This document shows, piece by piece, positions 35,558 through 46,893 of a DNA stretch of 64,000 bases. A program made the position numbers and the translations under genes. Source of the DNA: Meghimatium bilineatum (lineage: Eukaryota > Mollusca > Gastropoda > Stylommatophora > Philomycidae); NCBI GenBank assembly GCA_034231615.1, contig CM067322.1:64509349-64573348 (forward strand), given 5' to 3'. How positions within the stretch are numbered: position 1 is the stretch's first letter; every line of letters begins with the position of its first letter. The notes under the pieces are model-generated. The model did no database searches. It was not told the DNA's origin and was given only the letters and a program-made list of their open reading frames with translations.

Positions 35558-36149
35558 AAAAAGTATTTCCGGTAGTGACGTCCGATGATGAAATTACAAC
35601 TCGCATTGCCCTAGCATCAATTGTATTTAACAGACTGTCTAATATCTGGAAGTCTAAGTCAATCAGCATACGCACGAAAATGCGCTTATTTAATTCCTGC
35701 ATTATTCCGGTGCTATCATATGGATGTGAGACCTGGAAAAGCTCTTTATCTTCAGAAAAGAAATTACTGAGTTTCGAGAACAAATGTCTTAATAGGATAA
35801 CTAACACCCATTGGAGTGAATTCAAATCGAATGATAAAATTAGAGAAGAGACACATCAAAATTTCATCACAGATGTTATCAGAAAACGCCGTTGGTCCTA
35901 CATCGGGCACGTCTTACGCGCAGACACTAACAGAATACACCACAAATCTCTTGAATGGATACCTACAGGCAAAAGAGCAAGGGCTAGAACAAAAGAAACA
36001 CTCAGAAGAACAATACTTAGAGAAAGTAAAACAACCAATATTCATACTATTCAAGAACTGCACAGAATAGCTTTGAACAGACAGAATTGGAGAGATCTGA
36101 CCTCTGCCCTATGCGTTAACTTCAGCGCAAAAGGAAAATGAATGAAGGA
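35558..36149 (+). mobile_element. LINE A2: 5'-truncated LINE inserted in LINE B
   Basis: Flanked by the perfect 13-bp duplication ATGTTCATTAATG at 35545-35557 and 36150-36162. The plus-strand frame is open for about 195 codons: ITTRIALASIVFNRLSNIWK, CIIPVLSYGCETWKSS, RKRRWSYIGHVLRADTNRI, KETLRRTILRES, and LTSALCVNFSAKGK before the stop, then a short AATGAATGAAGG tail. The 5' end lies just after the RT palm. This copy is open throughout and hence fairly young. Confidence 0.93.
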
Positions 36150-36162
36150 ATGTTCATTAATG

Positions 36163-36427
36163 GAGTTTATGAGATGTTGGAGACCTGCATGATTGTGTGC
36201 CAATAATGTTGTAATGTCAGCATATCTTAGTTCTGGTATCTCGTGACCTCCTATCTTGAGCGGGTCAAAGTTATTTCTTTGTTGGTCATTTCTTACATTC
36301 CTCATTATGCTCTCTACATAAATGTTGAAGAAATATTGTGATAGGACACATCCTTGTTTGACTCCTTTTTCCACGCTGAACCAATCAGATGTTTCACTAT
36401 TTACTCTCACCGCGCTTGCGGTGTAAG
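36163..36427 (-). mobile_element. LINE B, RT motifs B and C (split by LINE A2)
   Basis: Minus strand frame: VRVNSETSDWFSVEKGVKQG, CVLSQYFFNIYVESIMRNV, then LRYADITTLLAHNHAGLQHL and INSINEH. Motif B is intact; motif C is YADI rather than YADD, which removes a catalytic Asp. It continues at 35544 downward. Confidence 0.88.
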
Positions 36428-36630
36428 GTCCTGTTGAAGACAATACTTGAGGGTAACATCGAAGAGAAGCGAGCAAGAGGTAGGCAGAGATACAAGTGGG
36501 AGAGTATCATCACAAGATTGACAGGTTACAGTCTACCAGATTGCACCACTAAAAGAAGAGACAGGGCATGTTGGAGGTCTGCTGCAGCAAACGTTGCGGA
36601 GACAGGACTTGATGATGAAGAAGAAGAATT
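36428..36630 (+). mobile_element. LINE C fragment: 3' end
   Basis: Plus strand, open: LLKTILEGNIEEKRARGRQR, YKWESIITRLTGYSLPDCTT, KRRDRACWRSAAANVAETG, ending in a GATGATGAAGAAGAAG tail. It matches the C-terminus at 52449-52600. It faces LINE B head to head. Confidence 0.85.
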
Positions 36631-37257
36631 GAGTACATTAGAAGCTAGCAGACGAGAATTGAACCAGGCCTGTTCAGTTTTAAACTCTATTTATAGAAGT
36701 ACTGGGATTAAAACACACTTTTCACTAAACAGTAAAAGAACTTTCGTTCGCCGATGAACATTCTAAGCGTTGCACTCCTTCACTTATGAAAAATACACAT
36801 AACTCTAACTATTGTTGGTGCATGTCAATAATGAGACGGTCACCTGTAAAATGCCATAATTGTTTCACTTTGTTCGTTTGCGACCATATGCAGTATGTTT
36901 GCAATATTATTGTAAAAGCATATATATATATATATATATATACATTCTAGATTTATCAGAATGTGCTTCCTTATTGTACTGGGTTGGGGAACATTAACAA
37001 ATTATTTTTTTTAACTTTAAGTCCAGGAATAATTAAAAAAGCATCAACTGAAACCACTCAGAAGCAATGTCCCTAGTTTTCTGGACTGTCAATATGGGCG
37101 AACTGTTTCATCTACAATACGCTATAATGAGGAAAACAAACCTTCTTTTAGGTTTCATAAACTTTGTTTTAAATTGCAGTTATTAAAACTATACACGTAC
37201 ACGTAACCCTCGGAAATATAAAATATGTCTGCATATGGGAAATCAAGCCTTCTAAAC
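36631..37257. other. No gene seen
   Basis: A short AT microsatellite lies at 36918-36942. No gene is supported. Confidence 0.45.
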
Positions 37258-37951
37258 TGACTCATATGACTATTTCCTTGATTTTTATTGGGTGCCACAC
37301 AAAATATAAATCACTTTTATAAAATATGTCACGAAAAAAGTGTGGACATAGGATGGCGGGTCGAGATTCCGGGTGCCACTCTTTCTGACAGATCTGGTGT
37401 CCCTGGCATTGACATTGACACCGTTCTAGTGCATAGACAGATTTGCTGGGCAGGTCATCTGGTACGTATGCCAGATAATCGCCTGCCAAAAATACTTTTC
37501 TATAGTGAATTTGCAGAAAGACATACGTTCTTAAGGTGTCAAATGGAAACGCTACAAGGACTCGTTTCAGACATCACTGAAAGCCTTTGAGATAGACAGG
37601 GATGAATGGGAAGCGCTTGCATACACTCGAGCTACATGCGCTCTGTGGTCAAAGAAGACGCGGCATCATGTGAAAAGAGGAAAGGAGAGTGGACTCAATG
37701 ACAGAGAGTGGGTGGAAGGTAACGGGTATATCAGAGGCCATCTACTAAGGTTATCCTATACCCGAAATGTTCAATGCCTTTTTCAGCCAGAATATGGCTT
37801 ATTAGTCATCAACAAACTCATAGTCACGGACATAACTCTAGCTGAATTCAAAAGAGGATATAAAAAGTTGTCACCATCACTTGTGATGTACGAACAACAA
37901 CGTCGAAATCAAAATGGCCAATGAAAATCAAGGAATTAGTTAAATGAGTCA
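37258..37951. mobile_element. 694-bp unit with 34-bp terminal inverted repeats
   Basis: The left arm 37258-37291 and the right arm 37918-37951 are inverted copies with 30 of 34 bases matching (shared TTCCTTGATTTT and ATTGG). No target duplication is obvious beside them. The interior holds a LINE G piece (37330-37750) and about 160 bp of unrecognised sequence with a short open frame on the right. It could be a MITE-like DNA transposon that took up a LINE fragment. Confidence 0.65.
37330..37750 (+). mobile_element. LINE G fragment 2, inside the inverted-repeat unit
   Basis: Plus strand: SGVPGIDIDTVLVHRQICWA, GHLVRMPDNRLPKILFYSEF, then after a frameshift a block equivalent to KDSFQTSLKAFEIDRDEWEA and LAYTRATCALWSK. 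This is the RW.GH..RMPD.RLPK..FY.EL signature of the LINE G C-terminus. Confidence 0.82.
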
Positions 37952-38714
37952 TTAAGGATGATTTTTTTCGTATACCAGTAGTTTTTATATAGTCGACGGT
38001 CATGTTGTATTACGAAAGACGAGACTTTTACTCAGCTCACAATGACAAATGAAGCAGAGACAAGTATAATCTCATGCCTAATTACGCCTTTTTTTATCAA
38101 GTCTAATCTGAAAGTAGTTCTAGTTAGATTGCACATCTATAAAAGAAATATTTATCAGAAGATCTACATCCGCGAGATTGTATTATAAGAAACTGTAATG
38201 CGTCGAGGCCCGTTTAATACGTATTATTTACCGTATAAGATTTTCTAGTCACAATTATACACTTCTGTGTCTGTAGATAAGCGGTAGTTTAGTGAACTCA
38301 ACACTTATCCCTATTCTAAATAGTCAGAGCATGTGATTTAGTACTAGAAAGCAAGTCAGAAAATCGGGTAACCCTCACAAATGCCCCTTTATATTTTTTT
38401 TCTAAAAATACGCCACAAACAAATACAAGGAAAACTAAGAAATTACTTTTTTCAAGGTAATTTTCAAGGTAACACCCCCCCCCCTCACTCCCGTAATACG
38501 ACCCTGGAAGTCCTATATTTCTGTAAAATGACTTTTAATAAAAGGTATGTTGTAGATAAATATATATTGTACTCTGGTTCACTACATGTGCTCCGTCCCT
38601 CTTGGCCGACGGGTAAAACCGTTACAGAGAGTACCACTGTTAATATGTAGCTGTGTAGTTTCAAGTAATATGTAGCTTCATGGATCATTGAAAAAATTCA
38701 CCTCGTAAACAATA
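37952..38714. other. No gene seen
   Basis: No supported coding region. There is a C-run near 38475. Confidence 0.45.
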
Positions 38715-38785
38715 GGTCAGAAGCCGGATTCCAACCAGCGACATCTTGAGCACAAGACAGACAGTTTAAACACTACGCCGCACTG
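38715..38785 (-). mobile_element. tRNA-like SINE head
   Basis: Minus strand: GCGGCGTAGTGTTTAAACTG (A box GTAGTGTTTAAAC) and TCGCTGGTTGGAATCCGGC (B box GGTTGGAATCC). Confidence 0.55.
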
Positions 38786-39354
38786 ATAATCTTTTTGAAT
38801 GAAATTATTTATCTAAGCCGTGTGTAGCGTAATGTGTTGGTGGTGCTGTGCCAACACCGCATACATGAGCATAAACGTGTATAATATGCTGATATAATTA
38901 CATTTTAATACGTTTCAAACCACAAGTTCTAGGAAGCATTTCTTCTCACGCATTACAGATAATGCTATCGTCCTCAATAATCATCGATTTTCACCGACTA
39001 ATGGTGAAATAACTATGTATTATAAGACAATGATAGCGGATATACGGCAGACAATAGAATTGGAATGAAATGTATGTTCTTGTAAACATACGATATGTGG
39101 TAGTACATCAGAAAGAATGTTTTCATCTTTGTACATTGTATATATCTGTGTATATGTGTATATATTTATATGTTCGTGTGCTAGTGTGCGTGTGGGTGTG
39201 TCTGAGTGCCTGTGTGTGTACGTGTATACTTATATATACATATATACTAGCAACCCTTAAAACGCATCGTCATGTTGTAACATGAGGCACTGCACTATTG
39301 AAATGAAATTAACTGAAACAATTTTTTTCTCACACGAATCATTTGCTGAATCAA
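38786..39354. other. No gene seen
   Basis: A GT/TA-rich stretch at 39130-39250. No gene is supported. Confidence 0.45.
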
Positions 39355-39367
39355 ATTTGCAGTATTT

Positions 39368-39648
39368 CTTCTTCTTCTTCTGCGTTCGTTCTCAAACTCC
39401 TGAAGATTAGCAGGATGTAGTCCGGAGAATGGAATGCGTTATGTCATGATTTACAACATTTCTGCGATATCTGCGCCTTTCGGCCTGACAGATCCAACTT
39501 CAGCATGGATTTGGGTCACTGACCCTGTATAGGATGGGACAGTCAACTCTATCCCATAACCTCCTTAGTCGCCTTTTACGACATGCGTGGAAGGTAAACA
39601 GTGTTGCTTTTCTTTGCTCTCTTTTCGGGCTCCGGCAACACACGGGCG
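39368..39648 (-). mobile_element. Family 1 copy with 13-bp target duplication
   Basis: The duplication ATTTGCAGTATTT is perfect at 39355-39367 and 39649-39661. The core matches the consensus closely (TTAGCAGGATGTAGTCCGGA, CATTTCTGCGATATCTGCG), ending ACACACGGGCG. Confidence 0.92.
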
Positions 39649-39901
39649 ATTTGCAGTATTTAAAAAAGTTACAATCTTTGTCACTGAATTATTTTTTATT
39701 TTTTGCCCAATCAAGGCTTCTGGTTATGTGAGGATAGTACTGATGTTAGGACTTATCTTTGCAGGCAAAAGAATTGAAGTCTTTTTTACACAGTGTTTAC
39801 TATAATAAGAACCGTCGTGTCTGAGTTACTGTTTGGAAGCTATTATGCGAATACATCAGTACAATATGACGATCTTGAGCTGGTGTTATTACAAGAGGTT
39901 G

Positions 39902-40167
39902 GGGTCCGCGTAGCGCAGCAGTTAGCTCACTTACTTCGCATATGAGTGGTCCTGGGCTCCTTCTCCAGTTGAGGCGGAAATGTCTTTCAGATCGCAACGG
40001 GTCCCGGGTCGATCCAGCCTTAAATGGCTACCGGATTAATCCGGGAAGTAAAGACTGAGTGAGAGGAGATGGCTACCGCCCTCATTTGCAGAGCCACTGA
40101 AATGTGAGATCGCTAGCATCTCACAGCCCTACGGCATTCATAAATGCTATATGTTTCTTTACTTTAC
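39902..40167 (+). mobile_element. SINE T copy 1 (tRNA-derived)
   Basis: Plus strand head GTAGCGCAGCAGTTAGCTC (A box) and GGTCCTGGGCTCCTTC (B-box, decayed), then the body GGATTAATCCGGGAAGTAAA, GGAGATGGCTACCGCCCTCA, GTGAGATCGCTAGCATCTCA, ending in TTTACTTTAC. Flanking 12-mers TACAAGAGGTTG (39890-39901) and TACACTAGGTTG (40168-40179) match at 10 of 12. Confidence 0.9.
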
Positions 40168-40564
40168 TACACTAGGTTGACAAACTCTATAGCGGTCATC
40201 GGGGTAGCTATCTCCAGAAATCGTTGGTGCAGCCTTTCTGCAGTGGACTGGTAGCAACTGAAATGTCTGGCACTTTCTCTGATTACTAAAAAATTACTCT
40301 GATTACTGTTTCCACTAAAAAAACATATCAGCAGCTTGTCATCGTTCTCTTAACGTCGGACAAGGCATGAAAAGAAAGTCTTTTATTTGCCGAAACTTTA
40401 TTAAAGCGTGTGCTAAGTTTGAACATGTTTCGGCTTTTAAGAGTCAGAAAATGTTTATATCCTTGTCGTGAATCTATTTTAGTAAAACATATACATACAT
40501 CCGTGTACGGGTATATTGGTAGCATATTATTTTCAGGACGTAATCATCAACACATAATATTGTA

Positions 40565-41110
40565 TGTTTGAATATCTTAGTATATGCATATATCTTTGCA
40601 CATGTATGTCTTTGTTCGTGTCTATATCTATGTATGTTCTTATATCGTTGCATGTAGTTGTATCGTTGTATTTATGTATGAGATTATATCTCTGTGTATA
40701 CTTATATCTTTGTATGTGCTTATATCTTTGTATGTGATTATATTTCTATATGTGATTTTATCTTTGCATGTGCTTATATTTTTGTATGTGATTATATATG
40801 TGTATGTTATTATATCTTTGTCTGTGCTAATAAAGTTGCATGTTATTATATCTGTGTATATGATTACATCATTGTATGTGATTATATCCTTGCATGAGAT
40901 TATATCTTTGACTTTACTTATGTCTTTGTATGTGATCATATCTTAGTACGTGTGTACACATTTGTAATTGTATATATCTTTGAAGGTTTTTTTTTAACGT
41001 GTGCATATCTCGTTGTACGTGTATACATCTGCATACCTGTATATATCTTTGTACTTGTATAAACCTTTATATGTGTTTATATACTTTTACTTGTGTATAT
41101 TTGTTTCAGT
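40565..41110. repeat. Degenerate 18-20 bp tandem repeat
   Basis: About 25 units of TTGTATGTGATTATATCTTT-like sequence. Open frames on both strands follow from repeat composition. Confidence 0.88.
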
Positions 41111-42058
41111 GACAGTTCGACCGTATGTAGATTTCTTTTATAGCTTAGATATCAAAGAAAACGTTTAAAATGTGTAGATTATTGACTTCATCGTTCTTTT
41201 ATTGTTGTTGTATTCTATCTCTCTCACAGAACCGCACAAATAGATCGCTAATAATACGTAACTCCTTAGTAGCTTCAAGTGATGATCCCTATAATTCTTC
41301 GAAAAATGCACTTCGAAACAACACGTTTCGACTAGGGGTCGCAAAGCAGGATCTCGGCTCTCGAAAATACCGCGATAACTTACTAAAAACGGATGCTTCA
41401 AAATACATGTATTGGATTTATGAAAACCTGGATTTTGAAAAATTTTCGGTATTTCATTTTTGAAAAATAAAAATCGCTTTTCATATTTTCCAATGTTCGC
41501 TTGTCATGAAACTGTATTTAAAACAAAATACGTCAATAATGTATGTGATTTGCGAACCCTTACACCACGTGTTTCTTGCTGAATACGACCGACGGACTAG
41601 ATCTGTGTTCTTTGCGCGAACGTCAAAGAAGCATAAGCCTACGCTGTTCTTAATTTTGTATTTTACATCGTACGTGAGTAGTGTCAACTGACGTTTAGAT
41701 ATTCATACGCAGAAATTGCGTATGATAACTTCCAGTCTACTCCTCCGACCAGTGGAGAGTGCTGAGTCTGAGTAGGTGTTCACGTCATCAGGTTTCTTTT
41801 GTAACTATTTACGCAAAAATTTACCGATCATACATTAGACTCGTTGACATTCTTTACGATATCAATATGTAAATTTGACCAAATATTTAAAAAAAACACA
41901 CAAATTGCTATAACATTAAATTAATAAAACTGTTTAAATTGAAATGTAAAGAATATTATTTCAGTTTGTTTGATTAAAGAATGACGATAGACGTTTATGT
42001 TATTGTTAAAAGCCTATTAAACATTCAAATGTGATTTTTTTCTTCTTGTTTGTATTCG
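41111..42058. other. No gene seen
   Basis: A 97-codon plus-strand frame at 41170-41463 has no domain or splice border that I can support. Confidence 0.4.
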
Positions 42059-42059
42059 T

Positions 42060-42252
42060 TGATAAATCGTCACCTCTAATCTCGACCAAAACTTCTCTAA
42101 ATATCGAAAATACTGGAATCCCGGTACTCATAAACTTCATATCCAAACTACCTGTTTCGGTAAAAGGGTCCAGTATTGCGACCCATAATCTCCATGCGTC
42201 ATCGAATGCACCTCCATTTAAGCACAAAACAAATGCCTTAACCATTATGCCA
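42060..42252 (-). mobile_element. tRNA-headed SINE, decayed
   Basis: Minus strand from 42252: GGCATAATGGTTAAGGCATT (A box) and GGAGGTGCATTCGATGAC (B-box GTGCATTCGA), then ATTATGGGTCGCAATACTGG and a body of about 120 bp. No second copy was identified in the window. Confidence 0.55.
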
Positions 42253-42569
42253 AGAAGATTACTAACCTGTAATTTTAGCTTAAATCAACCAAGTCCTTCT
42301 ACAGTATAGACCTGTACATTGATCCAAAAGAAAGTCACTTATCGCTGCTAATGCGATGGATCATTGATCACTTTGTGTATAATTTCTGTCGCCAACCAAT
42401 TAAACTCACGGAAAAATTCACACCAGACAAAATAAGTGACGTTATTTTGGATGTGAGTGTATGACTATCCTGAAGAATAATTTGGATCCACACTTATTAA
42501 ATATAATTTCGCTGTTTTAATTTTAACACACGTCTACTTCTGTTTTATTGTTAATATATGCCTGCCTTT

Positions 42570-42842
42570 CTTCTTCTGCGTTCGTTCTCAAACTCCTACA
42601 GATTAGCAGGATGTAGTCCGGAGAACGGAATGCGCTGTGTCATGGTTTACAGCATTGCTGCGATATCTGCGCCTTTCGTCCTGACACATCCGACTTCAGC
42701 ATGTCTTTGAGTCGCTGACAATGTAAGGGATGGGACAGCCAACTCCATCCCATAACCTCCTTATTCGCCTTTTACGACATGTGTGGAAGGTAAACTGTTG
42801 CTATTCTTTGCTCCCTTTTCGGGCTCCGGCAACACATGGACG
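42570..42842 (-). mobile_element. Family 1 copy with target duplication
   Basis: Flanked by TGCCTGCCTTTCTTC at 42559-42573 and 42843-42857; the last bases overlap the TTC tract. Close to consensus. It inserted at the 3' edge of LINE G1. Confidence 0.9.
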
Positions 42843-42857
42843 TGCCTGCCTTTCTTC

Positions 42858-44168
42858 CAGTGCGTTTTTTGTTATGCAACATCATTTCTAAGGTTCTCTG
42901 CAGCTGCTGCAGAACTCGTGATTCTGCGATACCAATCGAATATGTCCTGTGCGAGTATCTCCCATGAATTGTGTGTCTATGTTGAAGCGAGTCAGTGATG
43001 TCTTTGGAGTGTCTTTAAACCGCGTATTCTGTCCTCCTGCCTTATGGAAGCCAGTCTAGCGTTCTCCATATAATAACTTTACGGTAGATTATTATCTTTC
43101 AATGAGACAATGTCTCCTGCTCATCGCGTCTGTGTCTTCATAAAAAAATATGTGTGTGCTTGCAGACTTATATTTTATCAGTACTTCACTGTCTCGAATT
43201 TTGTCACACCAATGAGTGTTAAGTATTTACGAAGACAGCTTAGGTGGAAATGGTTGTCTTCTAGCGTATCTGGCTTATACTGTCCATTTTTCACAGGCAT
43301 AATGAAGTGATGGTATTACTGCATGATAAACTATGAATTTGGTGGCAGTCGTTATTCCCATTTAGTATCAGACATTTCACATACTTTCAAATGTGGCACT
43401 AGCGTTCATTATTTTACTGTTTATTTCAGTGTCAATGTTTACAGCTTGTAAGAGAGTGCTGCCCAGGTAGGTTAAATTATTGACTGCTTGAAGTTCTTGT
43501 TTTTAATCTTTATATGGGGATTTCAATATGGATTGTCTGGTGTGTGTTGAAACGTGGCCTCCGTTCTCGTTGTGTTGATGGTGAAGTCATACTTGTTGCA
43601 GACTTCAGTAAATTTGTTTAGGGAGACCTGCACACTGTCTGCAGAATTAACATACAGTGAGCAATCATAAATATCTGCATAGAGGAGTTCCCTGACCATT
43701 GTGTCTCGCACCTTAGTTGTGGCTTGCAACCGCCGACAATTGAAACGTTTGCTGTATGCACCGTATTATTTTGTGTGCCTGTTACGTCACTTGATAGAGA
43801 TGCATCTGACAACATGGCAGAAAACATCAGGCTGGACAGCGTTCGAGCGTGAACACATTCTAGTTTGAACTAATTTGTTACAGGAGAGGCTGATGATGAC
43901 ACTCCATCAGTAGGAGAGGCTGATGATGACACTCCATCAGTAGGAGAGGCTGATGATGACACTCCATCAGTAGGAGAGGCTGATGATGACACTCCATCAG
44001 TGATAACAACGGCCATCAAAACGTCATGGAACTGTTGCACGATGTTGATAAATTTAGATGAGCAGCCAAATTTGGCGTGCATTTTCCACAGCTCATCTTT
44101 GTTTACTGTATCAAATGCCTTTGTGAGGTCTATAAATATTTGGAAAAGTTACATTTGGTGTTCTTGGA
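42858..44168 (-). mobile_element. LINE G1: RT to C-terminus, broken, with in-frame repeat expansion
   Basis: Minus strand from right to left: motif A FIDLTKAFDTVNKDELWKMH and AKFGCSSKFINIVQQFHD (44150-44010), a 4x30-bp insert coding TDGVSSSASP repeats (43999-43880), VTN and LFSAMLSDA (43875-43790), the motif C region VRELLYADIYDCSLYVNSAD (43700-43640; YADI, not YADD), CNKYDFTINTTRTEA (43600-43560), then NHFHLSCLRKYLTL (43250-43200) and RFKDTPKTSLTRFNIDT (43020-42970). Stops and frameshifts separate the blocks. The RT is catalytically dead. Confidence 0.85.
43880..43999. repeat. 30-bp tandem repeat, 4 identical copies, inside LINE G1
   Basis: Unit TAGGAGAGGCTGATGATGAC plus ACTCCATCAG, four copies with no differences seen. 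On the minus strand it codes TDGVSSSASP four times without breaking the frame. Confidence 0.95.
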
Positions 44169-44174
44169 CTTGTT

Positions 44175-44345
44175 CTAGAATTTGTTTTCTTTTCGCTTAA
44201 TACCCATTGTGCCTTGCAGAGTCAGGGGTAGACGAGTTCTCTGGAGATGGCCTTTTAGTGTGCCTAATATATATTTGTTTTCGTTGATTGTTTTATCCGT
44301 CGTTTGCATGGTCTGCCCCTGGCTTTGTATAAATCGTGTCTGTAT
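44175..44345 (-). mobile_element. LINE F fragment, 3' end
   Basis: Plus-strand text GAGTCAGGGGTAGACGAGTT and CTGGAGATGGCC matches the reverse complement of the LINE F 3' coding end and its neighbours at 45.2 and 49.0 kb. It abuts the 5' side of LINE G1. Confidence 0.7.
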
Positions 44346-44710
44346 AGTAATGCTTTTTGGAGGGGCACTATCTGTGTTTTTGAAGTAAGTTGACGGGCAG
44401 AAAAAGGCATGTCCACTCTTCCGTAACATGCACGAAATCCGCGTTATCATATAATGTCTAACAAAATATACATTTCTTCTTTTCTTACTCTCTACCTCTC
44501 TCATATTTGGAGTGTTATCTTAGGAAAGCATGTTCAACCGAAGCATGGAGTCTTCTAGTTTGACTGGATCCATATGTATATGTAAAAACACAAATACACA
44601 ATATTGAGATTTTGCTGAAATGATAAACACTAGAGTACACTAATTTTAGAACAGAACAGGAATGTCAGACAAGCAGGACACGTGGTTGGCTAATAAATAA
44701 ATGTGCCCAC
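44346..44710. other. No gene seen (intron 3)
   Basis: No coding or repeat feature was recognised between the LINE F fragment and exon 3. Confidence 0.4.
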
Positions 44711-44841
44711 CTTGTGTTTCTTCTTGACGTAAGGAGGTATGACAGCATTTCCGGTTTGATCTAGTGCGGCCAGACTACTGAATACGAGACTTGACAGCGT
44801 GGACCGGCGTTCGGTGGCTCTGGAACCAGCAGGTGGTCGGC
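44711..44841 (-). CDS. Exon 3 of minus-strand host gene
   Basis: 131 nt with acceptor CCCACTCTTCCTACATTAG and donor CACAAG|GTGGGC, in phase 1-0. With the G left from exon 2 it starts with Gly, then RPPAGSRATERRSTLSSLVF, SSLAALDQTGNAVIPPYV and KKKHK. No stops in this frame. It contains another basic-Ser/Thr site (RRSTLSS) and ends in a lysine-rich patch just before exon 4. The frame could run open further upstream past the acceptor, so the 5' border depends on the AG chosen. This choice gives a proper phase match with exon 2. There is no known domain. A linker ahead of a C2 domain would fit. An AT microsatellite lies 80 bp upstream in the intron. Confidence 0.7.
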
Positions 44842-44949
44842 CTAATGTAGGAAGAGTGGGTGGAACGTTTTCATAATGTAAATGATTATGTTGGGTGTTT
44901 TGTGGACATATGAACATAAACAATGTATGTATACATACATACATATATA

Positions 44950-45053
<104 letters not shown>

Positions 45054-45129
45054 ATTGGTGGTTAGAATAGCTGATGAAGGACAGATTTGTAGTAGTTGTG
45101 TATATAGGTGAAGAGCTCAGAGGATAAAA

Positions 45130-45345
45130 GAAAAATATCTATCTATCGATCATATTCGCTAAAACCCTTTGTTGTCTTTCAGCGTCATGGGTAGAAGAGT
45201 TTTCTGGAGATGGCCCTCTTGTGAGCTTAGTATATTGTGGACTTCGTAGCCTCTTTTATTTCAGTGGACCACTTTTTTCTCGGTCGGTCTCTAGGTCTGC
45301 CTTCGATATATCTGTGTAGCGTAGCTTGCTGTGGTATACTGTCTG
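45130..45345 (-). mobile_element. LINE F fragment, 3' end with tail
   Basis: Plus strand starts ATCTATCTATCGATC, the complement of the (GATA)n tail, then CTTTCAGCGTCATGGGTAGA, GTTTTCTGGAGATGGCC and a decayed GRP..RWI block (CTCGGTCGGTCTCTAGGTCT). Confidence 0.75.
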
Positions 45346-45349
45346 ATGA

Positions 45350-45705
45350 TGATGGTATTCCTCCTTCGCAAGCGAAGATGATCATGGCATGAAAAAAAAA
45401 ATTAGAATTGGTAATTGTCTAAATTGGTTTGTGAGTTCGTAGATGTCCGATGAGTCCGATTCGTGCACGGAAAGCTTTATTGCAGTGCATGCAGGAGTGG
45501 TGAAGGTTCGGGTAGGTGTTTTTCGGATTTGTCCTTCTGCTTCTTGATCTTGTGGATTGCCCACAGTGTTCTTTTTTTTCCCTTCAAATTTCGATATGCC
45601 AGCAGTGATATGGGTGTGCCATGCTGAGCGATCAAATGCTGTAGTCTCCCAGGAGCTAGGATCGATGATGCAGTGCTTGAGAGAGCTTTTTAAGTGATCC
45701 TAAAG
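45350..45705 (-). mobile_element. LINE Z fragment 2: C2H2 finger and 3' UTR
   Basis: Minus strand frame CMHCNKAFRARIGLIGHLRT then HK: a C-x2-C-x12-H-x3-H finger, intact here. Upstream, in the same strand, it reads WDYSI(..)SAWHTHITAGI-like sequence equivalent to that in the 14.8-kb copy. The 3' end carries ATGCCATGATCATC..GCTTGCGAAGGAGGAAT and a (CATCAT)n tail. Confidence 0.85.
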
Positions 45706-46430
45706 AGCTTTTTCAAATATATTCTTCTTACACATATATATTTACTCTTCTGTGAGAAATCGTTAAACATAAATCTAATATGGGTCTTGTAAAGATCGGT
45801 TTGTTTTAAGTCATCTTGATTAAGTATAATGTACCTCTTATGGTAATGTATGCTACTTTGAATTGTGAGCGTTAGTTTAATTCGGTTTCATCAGTTAAAC
45901 ATAAAAAATAGTGAAGGTCGCTGTTCTGGAAATTTAGTGGGTACGAGAACCGGACGTATTCTTAAGATCATCTTGTGTTCCCCACAACTTGTTTTTGAAG
46001 AGAATCTCATGTAGGTCAGATTGTGGTTCTTTAATACAGTGTGACACTGGGACATTCATATAGCAGCGTTCTTGTGTCTGTGCTACTGCTACGCAGGCCA
46101 GACAGTCTCTGATAACCCGGTGCAAGTGTGGTTTTAGACAGTAGTGTCCCGTTTTAGTCGAAAAATTGCTGCTTGTTCATGTCTGTACAAGTTATTAATG
46201 TTTTGCTCAGGACTATAGTTTCCATATAGATGTTCCACTGAAGTCGCATAGATATTTTAAGCAGATACTATACTTTCCACAAGCTTTGTGGTGCGCAAGT
46301 TCTTAGATGGTCGTCTCCTAGTTTTGCCAGTTCGTCGATATATATTTATATATATATATATATGTGTATTTTATTGATAGATGATATATAAGTCGAATGA
46401 TGGATCTATCATTATGTATACGGAAAAATG
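45706..46430. other. No gene seen
   Basis: A short AT run lies near 46340-46365. The rest shows no supported feature. Confidence 0.45.
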
Positions 46431-46439
46431 ATGTGGTAG

Positions 46440-46880
46440 ATTTTTAAATATATGAATGGATAAATCGATGTGTATTTGTGTGGATAGATAAAAGTGTATT
46501 TATATAGATAGATGTGTGTGAATAGGTGGATGTGTGTATATGGATAGATAGATGGATGTGTGTGGATAGATAGATGGATGTGTGTGGATATATGATGAAA
46601 TGTATGTCTGTAGATAGATAGATGTGTATATGGATCGATAGATGGATGTGTGTGGATATATGATGAAATGTATGTCTGTAGATAGATAGATGTGTATATG
46701 GATCGATAGATGGATGTGTGTGGATATATGATGAAATGTATGTCTGTAGATAGATAAATGTGTATATGGATCGATAGATGGATGTGTGTGGATATATGAT
46801 AAAATGTATGTCTATAGATAGATAGATGTGCATGGATAGAGATTATGTATGTGTCTGGATAGATGGATATATATATGTGT
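46440..46880. repeat. GATA/GATG-rich repeat with 68-bp higher unit
   Basis: Between about 46565 and 46820 a 68-bp unit (GATAGATGGATGTGTGTGGA, TATATGATGAAATGTATGTC, TGTAGATAGATAGATGTGTA, TATGGATC) is repeated nearly four times, nested in looser GATA repeats. Confidence 0.88.
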
Positions 46881-46893
46881 GAATAGATTATAT

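Noticed and set aside
26508..37253. Shared 19-mer ATGGGAAATCAAGCCTTCT at two sites
   Set aside because: No similarity extends beyond it on either side, so I could not call a repeat family.
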